In this document: positions 1 to 12,681 of the stretch, piece after piece
Position numbering within the stretch: the first letter of the stretch is position 1
Layout of the letters: every line of letters begins with the position of its first letter
Assembly (NCBI RefSeq): GCF_000001735.4
Contig: NC_003074.8
Span: 2,852,101 to 2,916,100, forward strand
Length of the DNA stretch: 64,000 nt
Direction: 5' to 3'
DNA from: Arabidopsis thaliana
Taxonomy: Eukaryota > Streptophyta > Magnoliopsida > Brassicales > Brassicaceae
Program-made: the position numbers and the translations under genes
The notes under the pieces: model-generated
The model's input: the letters and a program-made list of their open reading frames with translations, nothing else
Database searches by the model: none
Told to the model about the DNA's origin: nothing

Positions 1-2184
1 GGAAACCAGAGTAGATCCCTAGCTACTATTAGATTAAACATAGTAAAGTTTCTTATATAAGTGAATCAAAGACAGCGAGATCTATGATGTGTTTATATGT
101 AAAGTTTGTCTGAAATGTGTTTTGATTAAAGTAGGAAGTGAAGCTACTTTGTCTCGAGGCAAGGACCAAGGTGGTCGGGAAGTAGCTTCCTCTTTGTTTT
201 GTGTTTTATTATAGTTTTCGAGATTATGGTGTTAAAAAAGAGATAGAAAATTGGTATATATGTGTTTGATCAAAAAAGAAAAATGGTATATATGTGTGTG
301 TATGGATCGGATGTAAAAATATATGTAGTTGGGAAATATTCGATTTATAGTTAGAACTGATAAGTTTAAATTCATCAATAATTGAGATTTAGAAACTTCG
401 CTAATTACCCATGCCAATTCTGTCAAGTCATGGGTTAATTAGACAATTTAAGTTTTGAATAAAGAGAAAATGTTTGCTTATATAATGGTACTTTTAGTTG
501 TTTATGTGAAGAATATGTCCACATATTATATTTTTCATGTATGTGTATGGTTTGCGTTAATGGATACTACACCTCGTTTGTCTAGGTTTAAACTCCCCTA
601 TATGAAAAGTGGAGTCAAATTTCTACAAGACCGAGTCCTTTTAGAGAGTATAGGCAACATATAGTCTTTGCCAAAAGACATATTTGAGCACAAATTCGGA
701 TTAGACACGTGTGGTAGGTTAATTTGGTTTGATTTAAAAGTATCGCACAAATGTAAAGCTCTCGCCTTTTGAAGAGCCGATGAGAGCAAAACAAGCAAAT
801 CATAACCTGTATTTTCCTTTATTTCGACAAAGACAAACCTCTTTCCTCTTGTCGTTATAGAGAATTAAAGAAATAGATCATTAGTTACAGAATTTATTCT
901 CATAACCCTTTCTCATGATTAGTCTACTATTTTTCTTTGATGCCGACAGGTAACTTTATTTTATTTACACAAAAAAAAAAAACTCACGACTAGACAGAGT
1001 TTATAGATAAATCTGAAAAATCTTAACAAAAATATATATCCAAACATTAGTTTACATATAAAAGTAAAACAAAATTTCAATAGTAACTCTAAAAATAGTC
1101 TTCTTGTGAATACTTTTATCCATTTCCTCTTTTTCTAACCAATCAAAATTTTGTTACCTAACAAAAAAAATAACGGAAATTTTCTATTGGGTTTCAAGTA
1201 AATAAGAGAAGCTGAATAAATTTTACAAAAGGAAAACAAATGTTTTTCCCTATATATGTACTAACGAACTAAATAAATCAATAATTGCGAGGAGAATAAA
1301 TAATGATCCGAGGGAAGATCTCATTGGCATACAAGGCACAATAAGAATAAGCAAGGAAAGGCAGTCAAAAGAAGTCGAATATTATTTGTCTGTTAGAAAG
1401 CATAATCCTAAGTTCCCATCATTGGCTCATAGAGAACATATAATCTTTCTCCAATGATTTGATGTCTCACACTCACTAGTCACTACTTTTACTTTTCACA
1501 TTTTATATGCCATTTGCTTGCGCAAAAATACACTGCGAATGAAGTGGTTGTAATTTGTGGTTTCATTAGTTTGATCGATCGACATAAAACGATTTGTAAC
1601 AATAGATCCAAAACAGTTGCAAGTCGATCGATAACTAGTATGGGTTCAAGTCCATGAAATTCAATCACAGCTTTGCGGAATTCAATTGCTTAGATTTCTT
1701 GAAGAGTTTTGTTAGGAATTTCATGTCTCAACAAGAAGAAACTTAAAATAACACATAACGAATGTTAGCTAACATAAACATATTCACGTTGTAAATGCAT
1801 TACGTTTTAATCTTAGAAATTCATGAATGTCTATATTCTTAAAGAATACCATAAATTTATCAGTACAGATTCGACATCCCATCAATCATTCGCATAGTTA
1901 TAGCTCTAAAGATCTATCCAGTACAATCATATCAAACAAAGAAGGCTAAGACATACGAATGGACATGATAGAACATGAACAACAAAATTTTGTTTTCCAC
2001 TAGAGCATATGTTCTCATAGCATTAAACCTTTCGAATAAGCATCTTCTCAATACTATTTAGCCTCACGAGGGTTATAAATTCTCACATTTCCCTACTGAC
2101 TTCTCACCAAACAAAAAAAACTAGAAGAAGAACGATACATAAACTATGCTCACGCAAGAACTTGCGCGCATTATGGGGGGTGAC
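1..2184. other. AT-rich intergenic spacer upstream of miR2111
   Basis: No convincing exon was found on either strand. Open frames of 60-70 codons near 232-800 overlap each other on both strands and have no family resemblance. The first 200 bases may be the 3' untranslated end of a gene outside the window. A short perfect inverted repeat at 140-149/180-189 is reported separately. The rest is A/T runs and simple spacer. Confidence 0.6.
140..189. repeat. Short perfect inverted repeat (10-bp stem)
   Basis: Bases 140-149 (GAAGCTACTT) are the exact reverse complement of 180-189. The loop carries a second smaller palindrome, GACC...GGTC. It could form a hairpin in the transcript of an upstream gene or be a transposon remnant. 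No function is established. Confidence 0.45.
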
Positions 2185-2363
2185 GATGATGAGTATTGGT
2201 GAGGACCGGGTAATCTGCATCCTGAGGTTTAAAGCTTAATTTACGCAGGAAATTTGTATACGCATATACGTATGTGTATTAGTATACCTTTTAGTCCTCG
2301 GGATGCGGATTACCTCGTTCTTACTTACAATACACGTACTCGGAGACACGATTACTCATCATC
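2185..2363 (+). ncRNA. MIR2111A: MIR2111 precursor hairpin (miR2111a)
   Basis: Positions 2211-2231 match the 21-nt mature miR2111-5p as I know it (beginning TAATCTGCATCC), and 2294-2314 match miR2111-3p (beginning GTCCTCGGGATG). The two arms pair with each other, and the stem base is closed by a perfect 11-bp pairing of 2185-2195 with 2353-2363. The terminal loop lies around 2240-2285 and contains a GCATATAC word that fits the PHR1 site GNATATNC, though its place inside the precursor makes a regulatory role doubtful. miR2111 is known as a phosphate- and nitrogen-status-responsive, phloem-mobile microRNA that targets kelch F-box mRNAs (TML in legumes, its homologue in Arabidopsis). The precursor ends given are those of the visible stem, not mapped transcript ends. 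Confidence 0.93.
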
Positions 2364-4040
2364 TAGAGGTTGGTTTTGATCCTCCATTTCTTCTAAGTTT
2401 AAACATCATTAATAAGATATTTAAGACTGAATATCACCACACATATATAGAGTCAGTCTCATAGATGATGAATTGGTAATATTATATGACACTACTGACT
2501 TAAAATTATTATCATATAATATTACTAATTATATTAAAGTTTTTTTTCGTCAACATACACACTAGTTAAAAATTTGAATTTAGAAAAGTTCAATTGATGA
2601 CTCATTTCAGGAATGCTCGAAACAATGGCAACGACGCTTGTGTATGTTTGAATTAGTGATATATCCGTTTTATTCATACTTAATTAAACTGGTAACTCTA
2701 ACTAATACGCTGTATATTTACCTTTTTGTCTAGTGAATAAAAAAAAATCACGACGACCTAGTTTTATGTCTTTTATCTATTGCTCAAAGGTCGCTCATTG
2801 CCTTTGACTAATATGTTTAGACTTGTGATTTCTGCTATTCAATTAAATTAATTAACTGCGTTTATTAAATTTCAGTTAGGTGACTCATAAAAAGAAAACA
2901 TAGATTAATTAAGTTATATATATAGTATAATGATGTACATACAAATTCAAAAGTACTATGGATCTTGCTTTGAAAACGAGTCAGTCAATTGATTTTGTAG
3001 ATTTATTCAGTTTTCATAGATGTCCAACACTGGAATAATTGTTGATAATTTCAGGAAAAGCATATGTTAAAATAATGCTAATAACAAAAACAAAGCTAGT
3101 GATGTGTATCAAACTACCAATTGTGCAGAGACAAAAACAAAACGCCAAAATGCTGTGTTGTACCCTTTTTTGTCAACTGCGTATCTGTTTTTTTTTCAGT
3201 ATAAAAAACTTAAGAAATCTCTAAACCTAATTATTGAGAGTAAAAAAAAAAACAAATAAATAATCAAATTTTACTGAAATAAATTGTAATGATCAAATAT
3301 ATTTAAGCATTGAATTTTTTTTGTGTAGTCCTAAAGTTGAATCTTGAAAGGCTGCTGATCTTAATTTGTCTTTTTTTTTTTGTTCGTGCAAAGCTGCTGA
3401 TCTTTGTTATTGTCTCATATGTAAGTGGTTAGCATAAAATAATATTAATTTCTTGAATATGCGTTGTATATTTTGGTGACCATATACAACTACTTACATC
3501 GATCTTGTAAGAATTGCACATAGTAAAGTAAATATATCACAAATCATATGTCCGATAACTTCATCTATTTATATATTTAATGATGAAAATTGTAGTTTGA
3601 TAAAAAAAATAAAAAAAATAATGATGAAAATTGTAGAAACGAAAGTATTTTAATCGTAAAATGGAAAAAATTGTTAGATTTTTATTGATCATTTTTTGGT
3701 AGTTGCTATACTGTTTATAGGTTTTATATTTAGTTGTGGAAATAATTTATAACTATAACAGAATAGATTATTCATGTAATGACATAGAAACAGTTGTTTT
3801 CACTTTTCTTGTTTTGTCTTGGTGCCGTGGTAGATTTTGATAATAAAATTAGAGTGTTGATTAATTTATATTTGCCAAAACAAAATAAACAAATAAATAA
3901 TTTCAAGTTGACCAATTCATATTTCTTGATGGAAAACACTGATCTCTTCTCTTCTATTCTTTCTTTCTCTTATGAGGAATTTTCACAATCTTTGATCATC
4001 TTCTCCTTTATTCTACGGAAGAAATCTATATATTCTATAT
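2364..4040. other. Spacer between miR2111 and TAC1
   Basis: AT-rich, with poly-T and poly-A runs and no credible coding exon. It holds a near-perfect 18-bp inverted repeat at 2472-2489/2512-2529. TATA-like words at about 4026-4042 lie directly against the TAC1 start, so the true TAC1 transcription start is probably further upstream, in 3790-3960. Confidence 0.55.
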
Positions 4041-4559
4041 ATGGAAAACATCAAAAACCCTAAAAACGCAGATGATTGTTCCGATAGCATATCAAAAAAC
4101 AGTCATCAAGGCGTTGATGATTCCCTGAACCAGTCAAGATCTTACGTATGCAGTTTCTGCATAAGGGGCTTCTCGAATGCTCAAGCACTAGGAGGGCATA
4201 TGAACATCCACAGAAGAGACAGGGCTAAACTCAGACAAAAGCTTATGGAAGATAATAAGGATGATGTCGTCGCCGAGAGTGATGCATCCGAAGTTGTGTC
4301 TCTAGACCTTAATGAACAACAACAACAACAAGGAGAAGCTTTGACATGTGATGATCACGATCAATATGTTGATAACGATATAAGTCCTAAACAGAAATTA
4401 GAGTTTTGGGTTCAAGAAAGCAAGCTTGATACTAATGATCATGGAAAGGTCACGGAGGCTAGCATAGATGGTTCGAGTTCGAGTCATCATCGTGATATTG
4501 AAGTATTGGATCTCGAGCTTCGGTTAGGCCAAAGCGTCGTAAAGAAGAAGACAACATAG
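4041..4559 (+). CDS. TAC1: TAC1, C2H2 zinc-finger transcription factor
   Basis: Intronless 172-residue protein. One plant-type C2H2 finger at about residues 36-58 (CSFC, QALGGH, HRRDR) binds DNA through the QALGGH helix. A run of five Q lies in the middle (about 92-96). Near the C-terminus is an LDLELRLG motif of the EAR type, with an additional LDLN at about 88. The protein matches TELOMERASE ACTIVATOR1 (At3g09290 by memory), a SUPERMAN-like nuclear factor that induces telomerase in leaves and acts through BT2 in auxin responses. The start was chosen as the first ATG of the frame, just after the TATA-rich stretch; an upstream overlapping 89-codon frame (3794-4063) is not considered real. Single-exon structure and length are normal for this subfamily. 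Confidence 0.93.
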   Translation: MENIKNPKNADDCSDSISKNSHQGVDDSLNQSRSYVCSFCIRGFSNAQALGGHMNIHRRDRAKLRQKLMEDNKDDVVAESDASEVVSLDLNEQQQQQGEALTCDDHDQYVDNDISPKQKLEFWVQESKLDTNDHGKVTEASIDGSSSSHHRDIEVLDLELRLGQSVVKKKTT

Positions 4560-5967
4560 TCTCTGAACGATGAATCATATATTGATTGCATTGTATCAAT
4601 GGGAAAATCCCTATGAAACACCAAACTCTCTAATCCGTCTATTACAAATGGATTCGTGGCTCAAATTGTATTGTAAGGTATGCATTTGTATCTTATTGCT
4701 ACCATTATCGTTGTTGTACCTTGTATTGATATTTGTTTCCTTGCTTGGGTTAATTTCACCAACAACTTTTGTAAATGACATACACGTCCAAACAAACAAA
4801 CATATATATAGAAATTATATATATTTGGTGTTTGCTTTATAGTTGTTTAGGGAAAATGAATAACTAATAAGCTTAACTTAGCTCAACATTATTGATCTGG
4901 TCATGGTAGAGACTATTCAAACTTGTTCACTGAGAAATATTGTTACAGTTGAGTTATATATTGGTAGTCGTCCTCAGATTTTCGAGTAAGCATTTGCCAA
5001 TTATGACTCTTATATTCGAGATTAGCACTCAACATTTAATTATATGTTAGCAAATAGTATAACATTAGCTAGCAAACTTATAAACGATAAATTTGACCAA
5101 AACAACATAAACCAAGGTCACTTTATCTACTTTTTGTTCTCTGAATTCTGAAAACGAATTTGAATATCGTATTCTAACAGTGAATATTGCATTTATACTA
5201 AAATTTACGATCATAGCCATAAATAAGTAGTTATGTATAGTCAAACTATATGTAGTTATACAGTACTTTAAGACGTTTGAACCGCTAAGATTCCCATAAT
5301 CTGCATGATAATATAATGTATGTAAACTGATACATGCACAATTGCACATGATAAATATAACTAAATTGATACATGCCGATTTGCGCATGATAATTATAAT
5401 TATATGCTCTATAACATGTTAGGATTTAAAATGAAAAGAGCAAATGGTTCAAGGCTGCAACTTGGTGACGCCACCAATGATGACCTTTTACGTCTTAACC
5501 ACGTTCCGGTTTGGTTCGAGAACTTGTTTGAGATCCGCTTTGGATCTAAATTCAGATTGGTTTTATTTGAGATGCCGTGGAAAATTGGATAATTTCCACC
5601 AGAGATATATGATTTAATTAATTGGATTTTGGATTCGATTATAGTAAACCGATAATAGTGAGGCAGTAACGAACAAAACAACTTCAACCGGATCATTGGG
5701 TTGGTTTAGTTTACTAATTGAACCGGTTTGATAATGTTTAAAAAATAAACAAGTGACAACGAAGACCAGCAGGTCCAGCACACGATCCTAAATCCTGTGA
5801 GCATCGTCTCCATCGCTGGTCTTCCATTATTGACGAATCTCTTTGCCTTTTTTTCTTCCTTCTTAAACAAACCCAATTCGATTTCAACGAACGCCTCTTC
5901 TCTCTCACTCTCTTTCGATTTGTTCTTTGCCGGAGCTCGTAGTGTAAGCGTGATCCGCGGCGGAGAG
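4560..5967. other. TAC1-ORP3B spacer and ORP3B 5' leader
   Basis: Contains the TAC1 3' region and an AT-rich spacer. Small open frames on both strands (5065-5388, 5409-5696) show no family features. The pyrimidine-rich stretch at about 5830-5960 is the likely 5' untranslated leader of ORP3B. Confidence 0.5.
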
Positions 5968-8362
5968 ATGGCTCCTAATGATCCTAAAAAAGCCGTTGGT
6001 GGCGGCGGAAGTGGTTTCTTCGCCTCTCTTGCTTCGTCGATCTCCAATTTGGGATCTGCTATGACCAAATCAGTTAATGGGTGAGGTTTTTGAGATCCCT
6101 TTTCTTAAACCCGGATCTGCCACTCAGCTCGATTCGTCATTTTGATTTGAAAAATGGAAACTTTTTTGCTTTTGGTGTCTCCTATGTTTAGATCTTCTTC
6201 TAACGTAGATTGTTATTTCTCCCAAGTCTGCTTCTTTGGAATTGATATTAGACTAGAGCTTAACTCACATTTCACATAGATGGAGAATTTTGATGCACTT
6301 CTAAAATGGGCTTTGCTTAAAGTTAAGCTCTTTTGAACGATTCGTTGTGTTTTGATTTGCTTCTCAGTTTGGTTCCCTATGAGGGACTTGAAGTTATCAA
6401 TCCTGAAGGAAGTACAGATGATGCTGAGGAGGAAGCAAGCAGAGGAAGATGGAAGCAAGAGGTATATATACTTCTTCCTTTACTATTGTTGTTGTTGACA
6501 TAACTGTTGATCTAATCATCTGAGAAATATACACAATTCTTAGGATCGAGATGGCTATTGGAAGATGATGCAGAAGTACATAGGATCTGATGTTACATCA
6601 ATGGTGACCCTTCCTGTGATTATTTTTGAACCAATGACAATGCTTCAGAAAATGGCGGAGGTTTGTGCTCATGATCACATCTGATGATTTGTTCCTGTCT
6701 GATATAGTTTTGTAATCCGATGATGCCAATGATATGTGCTCTGTTTCTGGTAGTTGATGGAATACTCGCATCTGCTAGACATGGCAGACAAAACCGAGGA
6801 CCCTTATTTGCGCATGGTGTATGCATGTAAGAACATTTTCCCTCCTTTGATTTCTTCTATGATCAGTATCTGTCCTGCGTGGCTAACTTGTAAGAATTGA
6901 TTTTTAACAGCATCGTGGGCTATATCCGTGTATTATGCTTTCCAACGTACCTGGAAACCATTCAATCCAATCCTTGGTGAGACTTATGAGATGGCTAATT
7001 ACAATGGTGTTAACTTCATATCTGAACAGGTCAGGGCCATTTCTTTAAAACTCAAATAAATGTCAACGTGCTATACCTGGCAACATCTCACAGATGGTTG
7101 ATACCAATGGGTTTGTTCTCAGGTCAGCCATCACCCACCAATGAGTGCTGGTCATGCTGAAAATGAGCATTTTACGTATGATTGTACTTCAAAACTGAAA
7201 ACAAAATTTTTGGGCAATTCCATTGACGTTTACCCAGTAGGAAGGTACTTCTGCAAAACCACAGCACGGGCTGAAACTCTATATCCTGAATTTCAGATTC
7301 TTCATTTGTACATTATCCTGAACCTTAAATGCCATGAATCTATGATTGTAGGACACGGGTGACACTTAAAAGAGATGGAGTTGTTCTTGACTTGGTACCT
7401 CCTCTGACCAAAGTTCACAACCTAATCTTTGGACGAACTTGGGTCGATTCGCCTGGGGAAATGATCATGACAAATCAGACCACCGGTGACAAAGTCGTGC
7501 TTTACTTTCAACCATGTGGCTGGTTCGGGTAAGTTTTTTTCACTGCAACCTCATTTCCTGTTATATTTTTTCCATTCAAAGCTGAAGAAATGTGCATTTA
7601 TGGTCTCTACAGATCTGGTCGATATGAAGTGGATGGATATGTCTATAACGCCTCTGAGGAGCCTAAGATACTCATGACTGGCAAATGGAACGAGTCCATG
7701 AGTTATCAGCCGTGTGATGGTGAAGGTGAACCTCTCCCAGGCACCGAACTGAAAGAGGTTTGCCAAATCTTCCTCTGTCATTGACTCAATTCTCTTTTTG
7801 TAAAAATCTCAGTTTGATGAAACATTTTAATGCTGCCTTTTGTTCATAGGTATGGAAACTCGCTGATGTGCCAAAGGATGACAAATATCAATACACTCAC
7901 TTTGCTCACAAGATTAATAGCTTCGACACTGCCCCGAAAAAGCTGTTGCCCTCTGATTCACGGTTACGACCTGATAGATACGCACTTGAGATGGGCGACA
8001 TGTCCAAATCAGGCTATGAGAAGAGCAGGTATGGTAGCAAAAACTTGTCCTTAGGATCTGAAATTGAAGTAAAAGCTAATAAATTGGGATTTTTCTAATT
8101 CTTCTCCTCATCTTTGATATGAAGCATGGAAGAGAGACAGAGAGCTGAAAAGAGAACCCGCGAAGAGAAAGGCCAAGCCTTTACTCCAAAATGGTTCGAT
8201 GTAACGGAAGAAGTCACTGCTACACCATGGGGTGATCTGGAAGTTTACCAATTCAATGGAAAGTACTCGGAACATCGTGCAGCTGCGGATAACTCTGAAG
8301 ATAACACCGACCCTAAGTCGATCCAATTCAACCCATGGCAATTCCAAGATCTGTCTACTTAA
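5968..8362 (+). CDS. ORP3B: Oxysterol-binding protein-related protein ORP3B
   Basis: Ten exons: 5968-6080, 6368-6461, 6544-6660, 6754-6826, 6911-7029, 7123-7244, 7352-7528, 7613-7757, 7850-8028 and 8125-8362, all with GT-AG borders, giving about 457 residues. It is a short ORP consisting almost only of the OSBP lipid-binding domain; the family signature around E-Q-V-S-H-H-P-P is read across the exon 5/6 junction. There is no PH or ankyrin domain and no clear transmembrane helix. The N-terminus is Gly/Ser-rich (about residues 10-20). ORPs bind and move sterols or phosphoinositides between membranes; the plant ORP3 group is linked to ER-Golgi sterol binding. Start: the ATG at 5968 follows a leader and begins MAPNDPKK. 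By memory this is At3g09300, ohnologue of ORP3A on chromosome 5. Confidence 0.95.
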
Positions 8363-8521
8363 ATGTATCGCTCCAAAAGACAGAAAAGATCAAATCTTTT
8401 TGGAAACAAATGTATTCTTATTCTCTCGTAGTTACAAAAAACTTTGTTCTACATCTGCTAGCTTTCCCATTGCTTTCTCTAGTATTAGTGTACAACTTCT
8501 ACTGTTTTGTCTTAAATTCAT

Positions 8522-9197
8522 TCAAATCTTTCTTTGATCTTCGTCGTCATAGTTATCTTCTTCTTCTTCGTCTCCTTCTCGGAGCTTGATCCCACTCTCA
8601 CCAAACCATCTTGGAGGATCGAACCCAGATCCACCAAGAGGATTGCAGCGACAGAGACGCCAAGTTGTGAGAACAGTGCCTTTAAGAACTCCATATTTCT
8701 TGTAAGCTTCCATTGAGTATTCACTGCAAGTCGGAACGTAACGGCAGCTTCTAGGTAACACCGGCGATATCTCTCCTGTTTTTCACCGGAAAACGCTAGT
8801 TAACCACCGGAAAAACACTCGTACAAACCCTAAAATCAGAATCAGATGATGAATTACTCTTGTAGAATCTCAGCATTGCTAAAGCTGCTTTGACTCCCAC
8901 ACTCTCCAGCTCTTCCCCATCTGAACTCAACCCAATCAATTATTTGTTACAAAAGATACAAACTTTATTAACCCCGATTTATGGATAAGAGAAAGAGAGA
9001 CCTTGAGGGGATGCAGGGTCTGGTTTCGATGGCGTCGATTTCGCAGATAAGCAACGGAGCTGATTTTTGGTGTTCCGAGGAAGATGATCAAACCTCAGGC
9101 AGGATTCGTTGAATTGTCGGTGAGGTTTAAGAGGATTACGATTTTTAGAGATTGTGAGGGTTACATAAGGACGATGGATGGAGATGACGACCGCCAT
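8522..9197 (-). CDS. YidD-like membrane-insertion efficiency factor, probably organellar
   Basis: Three exons read on the minus strand (9002-9197, 8858-8920, 8522-8775), 170 residues. The C-terminal half holds the YidD/UPF0161 (DUF37) core: a short amphipathic helix, then [15 protein letters not shown] (about residues 93-107) and [14 protein letters not shown], with the conserved Cys/Arg pattern of the family. The tail is very acidic (EEEED). The first about 60 residues are rich in Ser/Arg/Asn and poor in acids, as in a plastid transit peptide. In bacteria YidD helps YidC/Sec insert inner-membrane proteins, so a role beside ALB3/Oxa1 in thylakoid or inner-envelope insertion is plausible but inferred. 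Its 3' end lies 160 bp from the 3' end of ORP3B (tail to tail). By memory At3g09310. Confidence 0.88.
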
Positions 9198-10041
9198 TTA
9201 ATGTTAAGCTCAAAACCAAGTTTCCAATCTCGCTAAAACAGAAAACTCTGTTTCTCTGTATGGAAAAACGACCCATTACCGACTATTTATATTTTTGTAT
9301 TAAAAAACAACACTGTGCTATGCATATAGTGTCGGAATCCAGTTTTTGTGGTGAAGAATTGTATATGACACGTTAGAGAAATTTGTACGAACGAAAAATG
9401 CATCTGAATACGGAGCACATCCACAAAGAGTCATACTTGATCTTTCACTATGACCAGATTCTGAACAGAGGAATTCTTCAGTTGATTGGTGTTGATGTTG
9501 GAAAAGGGCTTGATCTTCCTCTCTAATTCTGATCTTCTTCTTCGTCTTCCAATCTGGTCATACAAATGTCACAAACTCTTTTGGCTTTTTTTCTATACAA
9601 AGTGCTTACAGCTATAATTCTGCATAGAAACAAATACATATTGACAACTGTGTCTGAATCTGATAACAAAATATGAAAGCCTTAAATTATCGTACAATGA
9701 TGTCTTTTCGCCTGTTAAGTGGTATGTATAATAAGCATAATCAGCTTCTGAGTTCTGTATCCACAACCTAACTTCCTTTTTGAGGAATCCAAAGAAAAAC
9801 AAGGAAAATACCTAACCGATACCATATTTTTCACAAATGGATGCTCTTAATCCAGTTACAAGGATGCGAGAGGGAGAACCTTGCCAAGCAGAGTCTAGTA
9901 CTGATTACGGGCCAGTCTTGGTTTTAAGCTGAGGCGCCTAAAATGCTTGAAAAAGGACGAGCCAGTGTGCTGTGAAGTTCAAAATCTGCTGCCTTTTCGG
10001 TGGAACTCCCCAGAAAAAGGTATACATGATTTGGGTCTTGG
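9198..10041. other. Spacer and PAT16 3' region
   Basis: Head (about 9200-9300) is the likely promoter of the YidD-like gene. From about 9590 the sequence is probably PAT16 3' untranslated region. No independent gene is visible; the 9593-9802 open frame lacks any family feature. Confidence 0.5.
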
Positions 10042-12013
10042 CTAATGTTTTGTTTCAGATGAATCAGGGATTGAATCAAAAGCTGTACGAAAACGCACAC
10101 CAGAACCGATATGCCTTGATGTAGGGCAGAGCCAAGAAAGTATGTTCGGACCCAAAATCTGTAGAAGAAACAGTTAAAACTTGACATAGAATAAACCTTT
10201 GACTGATACTGACCATCTAAGAAAAGGATAAGAATTATTACCAAGGTTAGGTTTTCATATGCGCCGATGTCATATGGATGCTTATAGACTTGCCCACCTT
10301 TCTCTGCTAACCACATAGCTCTCACTCCTTCATGGTACTGTTCAATTTCCGAAAAATTGATTAGCAGAGGAACAATATCTAACTAGGGCTAAGGAGATCC
10401 ATAATCTAGCAATTGAAGAAATGAAAAGACAGGGAAGAAAGAAAGACAAAGAGAAAAGAAAAAGAACAACCTCAATAGTCGTCTTGTTTTGTAAAATGAG
10501 GTAGATGTGCCACCCCAGAAGAACACCTAACGCGATGCTTAATGGGATAAGAAGAAAAGCTGAAATTACCTGAAAAGAAAAACCATAAACCATTAGCACA
10601 ATAATAGTTGTTGGTAGTTTGCAAAACAAAACATCAATCTTAATCATTACATATATAGTTCTTAAATAGCTTCCCATCTCTTCCTCTTCATCTTGAGGTT
10701 CAACAGTAAGGCTTCCCACAAGTAAAACCTAGAAATTCAAGGAATATATATAAAGCTCATTTACTAAGTGGCACAGAGAGATATGCATTGAACTAACGGA
10801 AGTTAAGAAATGTACCAGAGAATATACACATGCAGTCACCGCATAGACAACAAAGACAAAGAAGACCTTGTAGTTAGTGTGTCCTACGCAGTTGTTGATC
10901 CAGATACAATGGTGGTCCTTCAAATCAAAGACGACTGGTTAAACATAATATCACATGGATTTGGGAGATTTCATGTTTAGTTTGGCAGGAAACATATGTG
11001 TTCAGTAGAGCATACCATTCTAAGCACACATCTTTTGCAAACTCGACAATGGTGAGCTCGCGGAGGTTTGAAATGTGAACACTTTTGGCAGTACCTCAAA
11101 TCTCCTCCCTGCAAATAACATAACCAAAGTAACAAGTGAATCCCAAAGCCACAAAACATGAGGTCACATATGGAATATCAAAACCTCAACTATTAAGGTC
11201 CTAATTAGAAGTTAGCTGGAAAAAAATCTGATCACTTGAAAGTTAAATTGTCTCATACATGCCATCAAAACAACGTTAGAGAAACAAACAAAACTACAAG
11301 AATCACCACTCTAACTAATCCATGTAGCCAAAAGATGAAGTTTTTACTGCAATCCCCAAGAGTCAACCTTTAATGTCCCTCACTAATAATTAGAAGAAGC
11401 TAGGAACAAATTTGAAAAGTTGAAATTTCTCTAGCAAGCCAACAAAATCTATCAAGAGAGTCAACAATCTACAAGAATCACCATTCAAGTAAATTCATAG
11501 AGCCTAAAGATTGAATTTTGATATGTACAGAAAATGACTACACACCATAGACTATCTAGAGAATTATTTTGACAAATATGGTAAAGTTCTAATGCAGAGA
11601 TAATGGCAAATCTCTTTGACATTGAAATGAACTAAAACCGATCATAATAATAATCCAAATTCCAAACTAATACTGATAAATCTCTGAATTGACTATTCAT
11701 CACCAAGTAACAGCTAAATGGGAGAGAAAGAGATGACCTTTCGCTTAATCTCATGAACAGGACTCTCCGGATCTTCAACATCCGGCATGTAATTGAGTGG
11801 AACCCGACCCGGATCCCTGAAAACCGCGATGGAGTAATTGTATATACACATCAGAGCCAAAGCGGTGAAAGCGGCGGCGTTAGCGATTCCGGGAGACGAA
11901 GTGAGGCTGAACCACCGATCGATGAAAGTGAAAACCGAGGCAAAGTAGATGAAACCGATCACCAACATCACCACCGTGACGGGGAGAGAGAATCCGACTC
12001 CTTTCCGTTTCAT
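10042..12013 (-). CDS. PAT16: DHHC protein S-acyltransferase PAT16
   Basis: Seven exons on the minus strand: 11738-12013, 11016-11108, 10816-10917, 10651-10728, 10471-10569, 10242-10337 and 10042-10158; the sum gives 286 residues. Two N-terminal transmembrane helices (about residues 10-32 and 45-66) precede a Cys-rich CRD ([21 protein letters not shown]) that runs into the catalytic [12 protein letters not shown]; the exon 2/3 junction falls just before DHHC. Two further helices follow ([14 protein letters not shown] and the [19 protein letters not shown] exon). An acidic loop with EEEE separates them. The enzyme transfers palmitate to Cys residues of membrane-associated proteins, and the DHHC Cys is the acyl-enzyme site. 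All catalytic residues are present. Intron 1 (11109-11737) is the longest. By memory At3g09320. Confidence 0.95.
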
Positions 12014-12681
12014 ATTTTTTTTGGAGCACCGGCGTCGAAACGACGGCGTCTCCGGCGAGTGGATTTTTAATTTAAATTATTTGTTTTATTTATTCGCTTT
12101 CTCTCGATTGATGTTGTTGTTGTACTTTGTTGTTGGAGTACGTCTGAAGTTGTCGACGATTTTGGAGATCTCTTGAACTCGAAGCTCCCCACCTAATTGA
12201 AATGACCCCTTCTTTATTATATTATTTCGTATTTGCCCCTTTTGTTTTAATTTTATCATTAAGGTCCTCTATTATTGTTTTCAAAATTTTGCTGACACAT
12301 TTCTTAATTCCTAAAATGCAGTTTCTGATTATCCGTATAACCGAAATTATTTAGCTCCATTTAAAAATGTCAGAGCATTTTCGATAATTCGCTTCGTCTC
12401 CAATAATTTAGCTATGTAACGTTCAGGTTTGTAATTGGAACTAGAATCATGGCTTGCAAAGACTTTCATGATGATATCTCTTAATGAGCATTTTTAGTTG
12501 CTCATATATAAATTCATTTAATAAAAAAAAGAAGATTGCAAGTTAATAAACTGTAAAACTGTACTAAAATTAGTGTTTAAAGTTTCACAAAACTTGATTA
12601 CGTATTTGATAGAACTTTTATTAAAGAAAATCTCTTATTGTTTCACAATTCTATGTTGTTTCATTGTTCACTATTCTACCA
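12014..12681. other. PAT16 promoter / transporter A 3' region
   Basis: PAT16 transcribes leftward from the left edge, and the first transporter gene ends at the right edge. The sequence is AT-rich spacer with no coding signal. Part of 12500-12680 resembles 15790-15950 downstream of the sister transporter, so the tandem duplication unit extends past the stop codon. Confidence 0.55.

Noticed and set aside
4570-4842. 90-codon frame right after TAC1
   Set aside because: No start context, no family features, AT-rich; it is TAC1 3' untranslated sequence.
5706-6068. 120-codon minus-strand frame over ORP3B exon 1
   Set aside because: Overlaps the real first exon and leader antisense; no recognisable domain.
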